Source of the DNA: Marilutibacter penaei
GTDB taxonomy: Bacteria; Pseudomonadota; Gammaproteobacteria; Xanthomonadales; Xanthomonadaceae
Direction: 5' to 3'
Assembly: GCF_014145395.1 (NCBI RefSeq)
Contig: NZ_JACHTE010000003.1
Coordinates: 303,763 to 367,762, forward strand
Length of the DNA stretch: 64,000 nt
A model generated the notes under the pieces. That model saw only the letters and a list, made by a program, of their open reading frames with translations, was not told where the DNA came from and ran no database searches. A program made the position numbers and the translations under genes. Position 1 is the stretch's first letter. The number at the start of each line of letters is the position of its first letter. Positions 27,364 to 39,675 of the stretch are shown one piece after another.

Positions 27364-28845
27364 TCAGGCGGCCGACTGGTCCAGCAGCCACTGGCTCAGC
27401 AGCCCGACCGGGCGGCCGGTCGCCATGCCCTTGCGGCCTTCGTCGCTGGCGCTGCCGGCGATGTCCAGGTGCGCCCAGCGCTGGCCTTCGGTGAAGCGCG
27501 ACAGGAAGCAGCCCGCGGTGATCGCGCCGGCCCAGCGGCCGCCGATGTTGTAGACGTCGGCATAGGTCGAATCCAGCATCGGCTGGTATTCGTCCCACAG
27601 GGGCAGGCGCCAGGCGCGGTCGAACACCTGCTCGCCCGCGGCCAGCAGCTCGTCGGCGAGGTCGTCGTGCTTGCTCATCAGGCCGCTGGCGTACTTGCCC
27701 AGTGCGACCATGCAGGCGCCGGTCAGGGTGGCCACGTCGACCAGCGCCGCCGGCTCGAACTTCTGCGCGTAGGTCAGCGCGTCGCACAGGATCAGGCGGC
27801 CCTCGGCATCGGTGTTGCCGACTTCGATGGTCTTGCCGGACATGCTGGTCAGCACGTCGGACGGGCGGTAGGCATCGGCGTCGGGCATGTTCTCGACTGC
27901 CGGGACGACCACGACGAGGTTGACCGGCAACGCCATCCCGACCGCGGACACGAAGGTGCCCATGACGGTCGCGGCGCCGCACATGTCGAACTTCATCTCC
28001 TCGATGCCGCCCTGCACCTTGAGGTTGATGCCGCCGGTGTCGAAGGTGATGCCCTTGCCGACCAGCACGTAAGGCCTGGCGTCGCCAGCATTGTTGTACT
28101 TGAGGACGATCAGGCGCGAAGGATTGGCCGAGCCGCGGCCGACCGCGAGCAGCGAGCCCATGCCCAGCTTCTCCATGTCGGCAACTTCCAGCACCTCGCA
28201 GGAGGTGTTGTCGAAGCGGTCCGCGAACTTGCGGGCCTGCTCGGCCAGGTAGCCGGGGTTGCACACGTTTGGCGGAAGGTTGCCGAGTTCGCGGGCGAAC
28301 TGCACGCCGGCGGCGGTGCCCTTGCCCAGCGCCAGCGCGGCCTCGTCGTCACCACTGATCGCGAGCCGGGCGAGGCCCTTGTGGTCGCGGGCCTTGTTCT
28401 TGGCGCCGAGCGTGGCGGTATAGCGGTAGGCGGCGTGGTCGGCGGCGATCACCGCCTGGCGGATCGCCCAGGCGGTATCGCGCCCGGTCACCGGCAGCTC
28501 GGAGAGGGTGAACAGTGCGTCGGCCACCGGGCCGGTCTTCAGCGCGCGGACCGCATCGGCCACGGCCTTGAGGTACTGCGGCACGCCGAACTTGCCGGCT
28601 TCGCCGAGGCCGACCACGAGCACGCGCGGGGCGGCGACGCCCTCCAGATCGTGCAGCAGGGCGGTCTTGCCGGGCTTGCCACTGACGTCGCCACGCTCGG
28701 CCAGGGCCTTGATCCGGCCGCCACTGGCAGCGTCGAGCGCGGCGGCGGCGGGGGAGAGGGTCGCGTCGGCGAACATGCCGACCACCACGCAGTCGGTCTG
28801 GGCCTGGGTGGGTGCGTCGCGGTTCAGGTCGAATTCGAGGGCCAT
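27364..28845 (-). CDS. pepA: Leucyl aminopeptidase (family M17)
   Basis: Cytoplasmic two-metal exopeptidase (493 aa) that removes N-terminal residues; in E. coli the same protein also binds DNA for Xer recombination. The M17 signature [17 protein letters not shown] is intact, and [26 protein letters not shown] carries the metal-binding lysine and aspartates. The start [14 protein letters not shown] at 28845 is favoured over longer in-frame starts in non-conserved sequence. It heads the operon with holC and valS. XerD is encoded 3 kb away but on its own transcript. Divergent from lptF. Confidence 0.96.
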   Translation of the reverse strand: MALEFDLNRDAPTQAQTDCVVVGMFADATLSPAAAALDAASGGRIKALAERGDVSGKPGKTALLHDLEGVAAPRVLVVGLGEAGKFGVPQYLKAVADAVRALKTGPVADALFTLSELPVTGRDTAWAIRQAVIAADHAAYRYTATLGAKNKARDHKGLARLAISGDDEAALALGKGTAAGVQFARELGNLPPNVCNPGYLAEQARKFADRFDNTSCEVLEVADMEKLGMGSLLAVGRGSANPSRLIVLKYNNAGDARPYVLVGKGITFDTGGINLKVQGGIEEMKFDMCGAATVMGTFVSAVGMALPVNLVVVVPAVENMPDADAYRPSDVLTSMSGKTIEVGNTDAEGRLILCDALTYAQKFEPAALVDVATLTGACMVALGKYASGLMSKHDDLADELLAAGEQVFDRAWRLPLWDEYQPMLDSTYADVYNIGGRWAGAITAGCFLSRFTEGQRWAHLDIAGSASDEGRKGMATGRPVGLLSQWLLDQSAA

Positions 28846-28881
28846 GAAACAGATTCCCGGGGTATGAATGGAGACTTTCCG

Positions 28882-28887
28882 TACAAT
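28882..28887 (+). promoter_or_regulatory. Putative -10 element of lptFG
   Basis: TACAAT followed by CGGCG, about 105 bases before the lptF ATG. It lies to the pepA side of the facing pepA -10 hexamer, so the two leaders would overlap. The 10-mer ACAATCGGCG recurs before dsbC and purL. Confidence 0.45.
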
Positions 28888-28974
28888 CGGCGGCGGACGG
28901 CCCGGCCGGGCCGGCCATCGGACGGGTCGCGGCCTGGGCCGCGCCATCACCGGATCTCGACGGATAAACCCCCG

Positions 28975-28980
28975 ATTCTA
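28975..28980 (-). promoter_or_regulatory. Putative -10 element of the pepA operon
   Basis: Minus-strand TAGAAT about 130 bases upstream of pepA. It faces the lptF hexamer about 88 bases away. Confidence 0.35.
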
Positions 28981-28991
28981 AAGCAAGCCCG

Positions 28992-30074
28992 ATGCTGAAG
29001 CTTGACCGCTACCTGCTGAGCGAGTTCGTCCAGGCGGTGTTCGCCACCACCGTCGTGTTGCTGTTCGTCTGCGTGGGCGGGGCCCTCACCGACGTCCTGG
29101 GCGACATCGCGCGCGGCCGCCTCCCGGCCGGGCTGCTCATCAGCCAGCTCGGCCTCGTGCTGCTGAACTGGCTGCCGGTGATCCTGCCGCTGGCGCTGAT
29201 GCTGGGCCTGATGCTGGCGGTCGGCCGCCTCTACCGGGATGCGGAAATGCCGGTGATCGCGTCGATCGGGGTCGGGCCGAGGCGCTTGCTCCGCCCGCTG
29301 ATGTGGGTGGCGGGGCCGCTCGTGCTCCTGGTGGCGGCCTGCTCCCTGTGGCTGGGGCCCTGGGCGGAGCGGCTCTCCCGCGAAATGATCAACGAGGCCA
29401 ACCGCAACCTGATCGTGGCGGGTCTGGAGCCGGGCCGGTTCACTGAACTGCCCGGCGGTGCAGGCGTGGTCTTCGTGGGCGAGATGGCCGGCGAAGGGCA
29501 GCAGTTCGACCGGATCTTCATCTATCGGAAGCGGGACGACCGCATCAACGTGGTCACGTCCAACCATGGCGCGCTCAAAACCGGCGAGGACGGGCTGCGC
29601 TACCTGGTGCTCGAAGACGGCTTCGAAGTGGAAGGCCCCGGTGGCGCAGGCAAGGACTACCGCCTGATGCGCTATGCCAGCAACGAAGTGCGCATGCCCG
29701 CGGGCAAGGAAAAATACGATCCGGACGATCCGGAGGCGATGCCGACCCTGGCGTTGCTGGGGAACGACAGTCCCGGTGCGGTCGCCCAGTTGCACCGTCG
29801 CCTTGCCCCCCCGCTGCTGGCGCTGGCGTTCGCACTGATGGCCGTGCCGCTGGCGCGGAGCATGCCGAGGCAGCCGCGCTACGGGAGCATGTTGCTGGGC
29901 TTCCTGGGCTATCTGGTCGGCGTGATGCTGATGCTGGTCGGCACGGGCTGGCTGGCGGCCGGGAAAGTCCCCGCGGCGCTGGGCCTGTGGTGGCTGGTGG
30001 TCCCGGTGGTGGCGCTGGGGACGTGGATGTACCTGCGCGACGGCAGCATGCGGCGACCGCGGAGGCACGCATGA
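28992..30074 (+). CDS. lptF: LPS export permease LptF
   Basis: Inner-membrane permease (360 aa) that with LptG and the LptB ATPase extracts LPS for transport to the outer membrane. It has three N-terminal membrane segments (about 15-35, 50-75, 100-120), a periplasmic beta-jellyroll domain (about 130-265), and three C-terminal segments. The opening DRYLLSEFVQAVFATTVVLLFV and the RLAPPLLALAFALMAVPLARS region are characteristic. Its stop overlaps the lptG start (ATGA). LptB and LptA/C are not in the window. Confidence 0.95.
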   Translation: MLKLDRYLLSEFVQAVFATTVVLLFVCVGGALTDVLGDIARGRLPAGLLISQLGLVLLNWLPVILPLALMLGLMLAVGRLYRDAEMPVIASIGVGPRRLLRPLMWVAGPLVLLVAACSLWLGPWAERLSREMINEANRNLIVAGLEPGRFTELPGGAGVVFVGEMAGEGQQFDRIFIYRKRDDRINVVTSNHGALKTGEDGLRYLVLEDGFEVEGPGGAGKDYRLMRYASNEVRMPAGKEKYDPDDPEAMPTLALLGNDSPGAVAQLHRRLAPPLLALAFALMAVPLARSMPRQPRYGSMLLGFLGYLVGVMLMLVGTGWLAAGKVPAALGLWWLVVPVVALGTWMYLRDGSMRRPRRHA

Positions 30075-31174
30075 GCGGGCCCCTGCTGAAGGTCCACGAC
30101 CGGTTCGTGGCGAAGGCGATCCTCGGCTCCATCCTGTTGACCTGGGGCGTGCTGCTGGGCCTGGACGTGATGCTCGCGCTGGTGAGCGAGCTGGGCGACC
30201 TGGGCAAGGGTCGCTACGGCTTCGTGCAGGCGATCGCCTACGTGGGCTTGACCATTCCGCGGCGGGCCAACTACCTGTTTCCGTACGGGGCGGTGATCGG
30301 CTCCCTGATGGCGATGGGCCAGCTTGCGGCGACTTCGGAGCTGACGGCGCTGCGCGCGGTGGGCCTGTCGCGAAAGCGCATCAGCGTCACCGTGGCCGCG
30401 ACGGTGGCTGCGCTTACCCTGCTGATGGTGGCGAGCGCCGAAACGGCGGGGCCGATCGGCCAGCGCCGGGCCGATGCGCTCAAGGCGTCGGCCAAGTCGG
30501 ACGACATGATCGTCGCGCAGTACTCGGGGGTCTGGGCCCGCGAGGGCGACACCATCCTCAATGCCGCGGCCGGGCAGGAGAAGGTCGAGGGCGACGATCG
30601 CTGGATCGAACTCCACGACGTGCGCCTGTACGACTTCGATGCCGCCGGGCGGCTGGAGTCGATGGCCACCGTGAAGGTGGCCGAGCATCGCCCGGGAGGC
30701 TGGTTGCTGAAGGACGTGACCCGGACCTTTTTCGCCGACCGCTCGGTGACCGAGAGCCATGTCGACCAGGAACGGTGGGAATCGCGGCTCGACGCGACCG
30801 CCCTGACTGCCGGCACCGACCGGCCGCGCTACCTCAGCGCGGGCAACCTGCGCGAAGCCATCGACTACCGGCAGCGCAACGCGCTGGATTCCAGTGAGTT
30901 CGAGGAGCATTACTGGGGGCGCTGGTTCTACCCCATCAACGTGATCGTGCTTTGCCTGGCGGCCTTGCCGTTCGCGTTCGGCCTGTTGCGCAGCGGCGGC
31001 ACCGGCAAGCGCCTGTTCGTCGGCATCCTGTTCGCGCTCGGCTTCTACCTGCTGCAGTCCCAGTTCGTGCAGCTCGCCAAGGTGCTCCGGTTCGACTTCC
31101 GGATCGCCTACCTGTTGCCGACGCTCGGCATGGTCGCGATTTCGTACTGGCTGTTCCGGCGGCGCTCGGGCTGA
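30071..31174 (+). CDS. lptG: LPS export permease LptG
   Basis: Partner permease of LptF (367 aa), with the same architecture: three helices, a periplasmic jellyroll, three helices. The opening DRFVAKAILGSILLTWGVLLGLD and the GFVQAIAYVGLTIPRRANYLFPYGAVIGSL stretch are typical, as is FGLLRSGGTGKRLFVGILFALGFYL near the end. The start is the ATG inside the lptF stop (ATGA); a longer in-frame start at 29987 lies in lptF. The two genes form an operon ending 14 bases before the convergent RDD gene. Confidence 0.95.
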   Translation: MSGPLLKVHDRFVAKAILGSILLTWGVLLGLDVMLALVSELGDLGKGRYGFVQAIAYVGLTIPRRANYLFPYGAVIGSLMAMGQLAATSELTALRAVGLSRKRISVTVAATVAALTLLMVASAETAGPIGQRRADALKASAKSDDMIVAQYSGVWAREGDTILNAAAGQEKVEGDDRWIELHDVRLYDFDAAGRLESMATVKVAEHRPGGWLLKDVTRTFFADRSVTESHVDQERWESRLDATALTAGTDRPRYLSAGNLREAIDYRQRNALDSSEFEEHYWGRWFYPINVIVLCLAALPFAFGLLRSGGTGKRLFVGILFALGFYLLQSQFVQLAKVLRFDFRIAYLLPTLGMVAISYWLFRRRSG

Positions 31175-31188
31175 GGCCGGCGGGCGGT

Positions 31189-31647
31189 TCAGGCCGGTTC
31201 CCGGGATACGGGCTCGCGGACCATCCGGGTACGGCTGGCACGGTCGTGCCAGGTGAGCCGGTCGCGGTCCAGCCACGCCCACCAGAAGCCGAGGCCTGCC
31301 GCCAGCAGCGACACCCCACCCACCGCATAGCGCAGCCATAGCGCCGTCACGGTGGCCGGGCTGCCGTCGCCACCGACCACGCGCAGGCGCCATGGCCGCA
31401 TGCCCAGGGTCTGGCCGCCGCGTCGCCAGCTCATCACGGCATACACCCCGGTCACGGCCCACAGCGCCGCGAACTCCAGCAAGCCGAGCGCCCCGCCGGT
31501 TACGGCGTCGCGGTGGATGGCGACGAACGTCGCGGCCACCAGGAACCACAACCCGAAGACCGGGAAGAGGTCGTAGGACAGGGCCAGCAGGCGCCAGCCG
31601 ACCAGGGCGGCGCGGCGCGGCGCGGTGGGAGAAGTGCGGGATGCCAT
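31189..31647 (-). CDS. RDD-family membrane protein
   Basis: Small inner-membrane protein (152 aa) with three membrane segments. The RDD-family pattern is visible as WRLLALSYDLFPVFGLWFLVAAT at the start, GQTLGMRPWRLRVVGGDG in the middle, and HDRASRTRMV at the end. Some RDD proteins have been linked to ion transport, but the role here is unknown. Single gene on the minus strand, with 29 bases to the divergent xerD; its promoter must overlap the xerD region. Confidence 0.88.
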   Translation of the reverse strand: MASRTSPTAPRRAALVGWRLLALSYDLFPVFGLWFLVAATFVAIHRDAVTGGALGLLEFAALWAVTGVYAVMSWRRGGQTLGMRPWRLRVVGGDGSPATVTALWLRYAVGGVSLLAAGLGFWWAWLDRDRLTWHDRASRTRMVREPVSREPA

Positions 31648-31664
31648 CGCGAAAGGATAGTCGC

Positions 31665-31670
31665 TAAGCT
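31665..31670 (+). promoter_or_regulatory. Putative -10 element of xerD, close to the start codon
   Basis: TAAGCT ends 6 bases before the ATG at 31677, with no ribosome site between. Like pssA, this suggests a leaderless message. If translation really starts at 31728 instead, the spacing would be ordinary. Confidence 0.3.
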
Positions 31671-31676
31671 CGTCCG

Positions 31677-32639
31677 ATGAGGCCAGACCCCGCACCGCGC
31701 AGGACGCCGGCCGAGCGCCGGGCCCGGATGATGGCGCTGCCGCCGCTCTCCGACGACGATGGCGGGGCCATCGACCGGTTCGTCGATGCGATCTGGGCGG
31801 AAAGCGGGCTGGCGCGGCCCACGCTGGAGAGCTATCGGCGTGACCTGGCGGGGCTGGCGCGCTGGCGACGGGGTGGAGGGCTGGCCAAGGCGACGCGGGC
31901 CGACCTGTTCGACTACCTCGCCTGGCGCAGTGCGGAGGGCTATGCCGCCCGCAGCAATGCCCGGTTGCTGACGGCGCTGCGTGCGTTCTTCGGCTGGCAG
32001 GTGCGGGAGGGCCACCGGCCGGACGATCCCACGGCGCTGCTCGAGCCGCCCCGGCTGCCGCGGTCACTGCCCAAGGCCATCACCGAAACGCATGTCGAGG
32101 CGCTGCTGGCCGCGCCCGACGCCTCGACCCCGGATGGCCTGCGCGACCGGGCGATGCTCGAGCTGATGTATGCGTGCGGGCTGCGCGTCAGTGAGCTCGT
32201 CGGCCTGCCCGCGACCGGCGTGAATCTCCGGCAGGGTGTCCTGCGCGTCCTGGGCAAGGGGAGCAAGGAGCGCCTGGTGCCGATGGGAGACGAGGCCCGG
32301 CACTGGCTCGAACGGTACCTGGCCGAGGCACGTCCACGGCTCGCAGGCCGGCAGGTGCACGCGACCCTGTTCCTCACCCCGCGGGCCGGGCCCCTCTCCC
32401 GCCAGCAGTTCTGGCACCTGGTGAAGCGCCATGCCGCGGTCGCGGGCATCGATCCGGCCCGGATCAGCCCGCACGGCCTGCGCCACAGTTTCGCGACCCA
32501 CCTGCTCAACCATGGCGCGGACCTGCGTTCGCTGCAGATGCTGCTGGGGCACAGCTCCCTGTCGACCACGCAGATCTACACCCTCGTCGCCCGCGAGAAA
32601 CTCAAGCAGTTGCATGCCCATCACCATCCACGGGGTTGA
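31677..32639 (+). CDS. xerD: Site-specific tyrosine recombinase XerD
   Basis: Recombinase (320 aa) that acts with XerC at the dif site to resolve chromosome dimers. The catalytic set is complete: Arg170 (CGLRVSEL), a lysine in GKGSKER, His266 and Arg269 (HGLRHSF), His292 (LLGHSS) and nucleophile Tyr301 (TQIYT). An N-terminal core-binding domain (about 30-125) precedes it. The first ATG (31677) or the one at 31728 may be the start; family length favours the second, upstream signal the first. Housekeeping location and neighbours argue against a mobile-element integrase. Confidence 0.94.
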   Translation: MRPDPAPRRTPAERRARMMALPPLSDDDGGAIDRFVDAIWAESGLARPTLESYRRDLAGLARWRRGGGLAKATRADLFDYLAWRSAEGYAARSNARLLTALRAFFGWQVREGHRPDDPTALLEPPRLPRSLPKAITETHVEALLAAPDASTPDGLRDRAMLELMYACGLRVSELVGLPATGVNLRQGVLRVLGKGSKERLVPMGDEARHWLERYLAEARPRLAGRQVHATLFLTPRAGPLSRQQFWHLVKRHAAVAGIDPARISPHGLRHSFATHLLNHGADLRSLQMLLGHSSLSTTQIYTLVAREKLKQLHAHHHPRG

Positions 32640-32640
32640 C

Positions 32641-32673
32641 GACGGACGGGGGCGTCCAAGCTGAACGTCCGTC
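32641..32673. terminator. Inverted repeat between xerD and dsbC
   Basis: GACGGACG (32641-32648) and CGTCCGTC (32666-32673) can pair directly after the xerD stop. There is no T-run, so it may be a weak or Rho-assisted terminator or an mRNA-end stabiliser. Confidence 0.35.
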
Positions 32674-32697
32674 TCTGCCTTCGCCAGCGACGCATGC

Positions 32698-32703
32698 CAC
32701 AAT
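32698..32703 (+). promoter_or_regulatory. Putative -10 element of the dsbC-like gene
   Basis: CACAAT followed by CGGCG, 41 bases before the ATG; part of a 10-mer shared with the lptF and purL upstream regions. Confidence 0.35.
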
Positions 32704-32744
32704 CGGCGGATGCCGCTGACTGGCACCGACACAGGACCCGATCG

Positions 32745-33620
32745 ATGAAGCGCACCCTCCTTGCCGTACTCGGCGCCGTGAGCCTTTCCGCCTGCGCACA
32801 AGGCCCCGAGGGGGCGTCTGCCGGCACCGAAGCGTCGGCCCCGGTGGTCGCGACGACCACGCGCCCGGCACCGGCGCCTGCTGCCGGAACGGCCGACGCG
32901 CGCGCCCTGGAGGCCGTCCGCACCCTGAACGCGAACCTCAACCCCGAACACATCGGCCAGGCGCCGCTGCCGGGTTTCCGCGAGGTGATCGTCGCGGGCC
33001 AGGTGGTCTACGTGTCGGACGACGGCCGCTACATGTTCCTGCCCGGGCAGGGGGGCGCCCTCTACGACACCGTCGCGGAAGAGAACCTGAGCGAAGCGGC
33101 GTTCTCCACCCTGCGCCGCGACCTGCTCAAGACCATCCCGGAAGACGAGCGCATCGTCTTTGCGCCTGCCAATCCGAAGTATCACGTCACCGTGTTCACC
33201 GATGTCGAGTGCGGGTACTGCCGGAAGATGCACAACGAGATCGCCGACTACAACGCGCAGGGCATCGCCATCGAATACCTGGCCTTTCCGCGCATGGGGA
33301 TCGGCAGCGAGGACTACAACAAGATGGTCGCGGTCTGGTGCTCCGCCGACCGGAAGAAAGCCCTGACCGATGCCAAGAACGATCGCGCCGTCAATGCGGC
33401 GACCGACTGCAAGAACACGGTGACCATGCAGTACAGCATCGGCCAGCGCGTGGGCCTGACCGGCACCCCGATGATCCTGACCGAGGACGGCACCCAGGTC
33501 GGCGGCTACGTGCCACCCGCGGCGCTGCGTGAGCTGCTGGACAAGCGGGCGGCCGAGGCCGGTGCCGATGCCCCGTCGGCCACGTCCGCGGCCGCCGCGG
33601 AGAGCGCAACGGCGGGATGA
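32745..33620 (+). CDS. dsbC: DsbC-like thiol:disulfide interchange protein, lipoprotein
   Basis: Envelope disulfide isomerase of 291 aa. The signal peptide ends in lipobox LSAC (Cys17), so it is probably lipid-anchored, unlike soluble E. coli DsbC. A low-complexity Ala/Thr linker leads to the dimerisation region (QAPLPGFREVIVAGQVVYVSDD) and the thioredoxin domain. The redox site is Cys156-Gly-Tyr-Cys159, and the cis-proline segment is LTGTPMIL. A second cysteine pair (WCSADRKKAL ... DCKNTV) is also typical of DsbC. The Ala-rich C-terminal tail is unusual. Likely helps fold proteins exported through the Xps system. Confidence 0.92.
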   Translation: MKRTLLAVLGAVSLSACAQGPEGASAGTEASAPVVATTTRPAPAPAAGTADARALEAVRTLNANLNPEHIGQAPLPGFREVIVAGQVVYVSDDGRYMFLPGQGGALYDTVAEENLSEAAFSTLRRDLLKTIPEDERIVFAPANPKYHVTVFTDVECGYCRKMHNEIADYNAQGIAIEYLAFPRMGIGSEDYNKMVAVWCSADRKKALTDAKNDRAVNAATDCKNTVTMQYSIGQRVGLTGTPMILTEDGTQVGGYVPPAALRELLDKRAAEAGADAPSATSAAAAESATAG

Positions 33621-33709
33621 GGCACGGCCCCGCGTTCTGGACGGGCCGGACGCGGGGTTGCATTCAGGGGCCGGCTGGCTGCGGGCAGGCGCGCCGGTAC
33701 CTGCTCCGG

Positions 33710-33715
33710 TACAAT
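33710..33715 (+). promoter_or_regulatory. Putative -10 element of purL
   Basis: TACAAT followed by CGGCGC, 31 bases upstream of the purL ATG; the same ACAATCGGCG 10-mer as at lptF and dsbC. Confidence 0.45.
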
Positions 33716-33746
33716 CGGCGCCCCGCCAAAGCCTGGTTGCCCGGAC

Positions 33747-37703
<3,957 letters not shown>

Positions 37704-37826
37704 TCCCGGGGGCTGTCGCCGGCCCCTGAACAGGCCGTGATGCATCGGGACGCCATGCGCCCGATCTGTGATGCGTCTCTCGCTTTGCTGCGACCGACGT
37801 CCGCCGGAAAATCCGTTTCCACCTGA

Positions 37827-37832
37827 TAGAGT
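37827..37832 (+). promoter_or_regulatory. Putative -10 element of the xps operon
   Basis: TAGAGT in a GATAGAGT context, 60 bases before the longest xpsE start. It lies in the 189-base gap after purL, which otherwise shows no gene. Confidence 0.35.
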
Positions 37833-37892
37833 CGGTTCCGGCCTGCCGGGCCGGATCGTCCGACGTGGCCGCAGGCCGCGTCGCACCGGCGC

Positions 37893-39671
37893 GTGGAGAC
37901 AGGTGTGGAACCCAACAGCACAACCCCGGACACCCCAGGTATGGATACCGCGAACGAACAGGCCGTGGCCGCTTCCGATGCCCCGCTGGGCGTGGATGAG
38001 CGGATCGTCGAGGCCCTGCTGGCCAAGGGGCGCCTGAAAGAGGCCGACCTGGGCCGCGCCCGCCGCCTGCAGGCCGAAACCGGCGGAAGCCTGCTCGCCC
38101 TGCTGGGCCGGCTGGGGCTGGTGTCGGAGCGCGACCATGCCGAGACCGTGTCCGCCGTGACGGGCCTGTCCCTGGTCGCGGCCAAGGATGCGCCCGATCT
38201 CCCGCCGGAAGACGTCGCGCTCAGTGTCCGGTTCATGAAGCAGTTCCATGTGTGCCCCCGCAACGTGACCCAGCACGCGGTCGAGATGCTGATGGCCGAT
38301 CCCCAGGATCCGTATGCGGTCGACGCCCTGCGCCTGGCGCTGCAGCGGCCGCTGATCCTCAAGGTGGGCCTGCGCTCGGAAATCGATGCCCTCATCGAGC
38401 GCTGGTACGGCCAGGGCCGCAGTGCGATGGGCGCGATCATCGAGACCGCCGAGGGCGAGGGCAGCGGCGACATGGACGACGTCGAGCACCTGCGCGACCT
38501 GGCGTCCGAGGCGCCGGTGATCCGCCTGGTCAACCTGGTGATCCAGCGCGCCGTCGAACTGCGCGCCTCCGACATCCACATCGAACCCTTCGAGAACCGC
38601 CTCAAGGTGCGCTACCGCGTCGACGGCGTGCTGCAGGAAGGCGAGAGCCCGCCGCCCAACCTCACCGCCGCGGTGATCAGCCGCATCAAGATCATGGCGA
38701 AGCTCAACATCGCCGAGCGGCGCCTCCCGCAGGACGGCCGGATCATGCTGCGCGTGCAGGGCAAGGAGCTGGACCTGCGCGTGAGCACCGTGCCCACCGC
38801 GCACGGCGAGAGCGTGGTGATGCGCCTGCTCGATCGCGAGACGGTCGTCTTCGACTTCAAGAAACTGGGCTTCACCGACCATTTCCTGCCGCAATTCCAG
38901 AAGGTGCTGGACCAGCCGCACGGGATCCTGCTGGTGACCGGCCCAACCGGCTCGGGCAAGACCACCACGCTCTATACCGCGCTGAGCAAGCTCAACACGC
39001 CCGACGTCAAGATCATCACCGTCGAGGACCCGGTCGAGTACCAGATCGAGGGGATCAACCAGATCCAGGCCAAGCCGCAGATCGGGCTGGACTTCGCCCA
39101 GGCCCTGCGCTCGATCGTCCGCCAGGACCCGGACACGATCATGATCGGCGAGATGCGCGACCTGGAGACCTGCCGCATCGCGATCCAGTCGGCGCTGACC
39201 GGCCACCTGGTGCTTTCGACCCTGCACACCAACAACGCCGCCGGCGGCATCACCCGCCTGCTCGACATGGGCGTGGAGGACTACCTGCTCACCTCCACGA
39301 TCAACGGCATCCTTGCCCAGCGCCTGGTCCGCCGCCTCGAACAGCGGCATGCCGAGAAGTACCTCGCCAGCGTCGAGGAGATCGAGAAGTTCGACCTGCG
39401 GCGCTACCAGCCCGAGGGCGACATCCACCTGTATCGGCCGCGGCCTTCGGCGGTGTCGCCGACCGGCTACTCGGGCCGCACCACGATCATGGAGTTCCTG
39501 GTCATGAACGACGCCCTGCGGCGCGCGGTGATGCGCCACGCAGGCATGGGCGAGCTGGAGCAGATCGCCCGCGAGTCGGGCATGCGCACGATGTACGAGG
39601 ACGGCATCGCCAAGGCCCTGGCCGGCGAGACGACGATCGAGGAAGTGCTTCGCGTGACCGAGGACGCGTGA
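37893..39671 (+). CDS. xpsE: Type II secretion ATPase XpsE (GspE)
   Basis: Cytoplasmic hexameric ATPase (592 aa) that powers pseudopilus assembly. The N-terminal domain (about 45-200), which binds XpsL, is followed by the RecA-like core with Walker A GPTGSGKTTT (350-359), the Asp box ITVEDPVEYQ, Walker B IMIGEMRD and the His box LVLSTLHTNNA. The four-cysteine zinc motif found in many GspE proteins is absent; the region reads RRLEQRHAEKYLASVEEIE, as I recall is the case for Xanthomonas XpsE. The start is GTG at 37893; the ATG at 37941 is equally possible. First gene of the operon. Confidence 0.96.
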   Translation: METGVEPNSTTPDTPGMDTANEQAVAASDAPLGVDERIVEALLAKGRLKEADLGRARRLQAETGGSLLALLGRLGLVSERDHAETVSAVTGLSLVAAKDAPDLPPEDVALSVRFMKQFHVCPRNVTQHAVEMLMADPQDPYAVDALRLALQRPLILKVGLRSEIDALIERWYGQGRSAMGAIIETAEGEGSGDMDDVEHLRDLASEAPVIRLVNLVIQRAVELRASDIHIEPFENRLKVRYRVDGVLQEGESPPPNLTAAVISRIKIMAKLNIAERRLPQDGRIMLRVQGKELDLRVSTVPTAHGESVVMRLLDRETVVFDFKKLGFTDHFLPQFQKVLDQPHGILLVTGPTGSGKTTTLYTALSKLNTPDVKIITVEDPVEYQIEGINQIQAKPQIGLDFAQALRSIVRQDPDTIMIGEMRDLETCRIAIQSALTGHLVLSTLHTNNAAGGITRLLDMGVEDYLLTSTINGILAQRLVRRLEQRHAEKYLASVEEIEKFDLRRYQPEGDIHLYRPRPSAVSPTGYSGRTTIMEFLVMNDALRRAVMRHAGMGELEQIARESGMRTMYEDGIAKALAGETTIEEVLRVTEDA

Positions 39672-39675
39672 CGCG

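Noticed and set aside
31677..32639. XerD as phage or island integrase
   Set aside because: Length, motifs and housekeeping neighbours fit chromosomal XerD; no element ends flank it.
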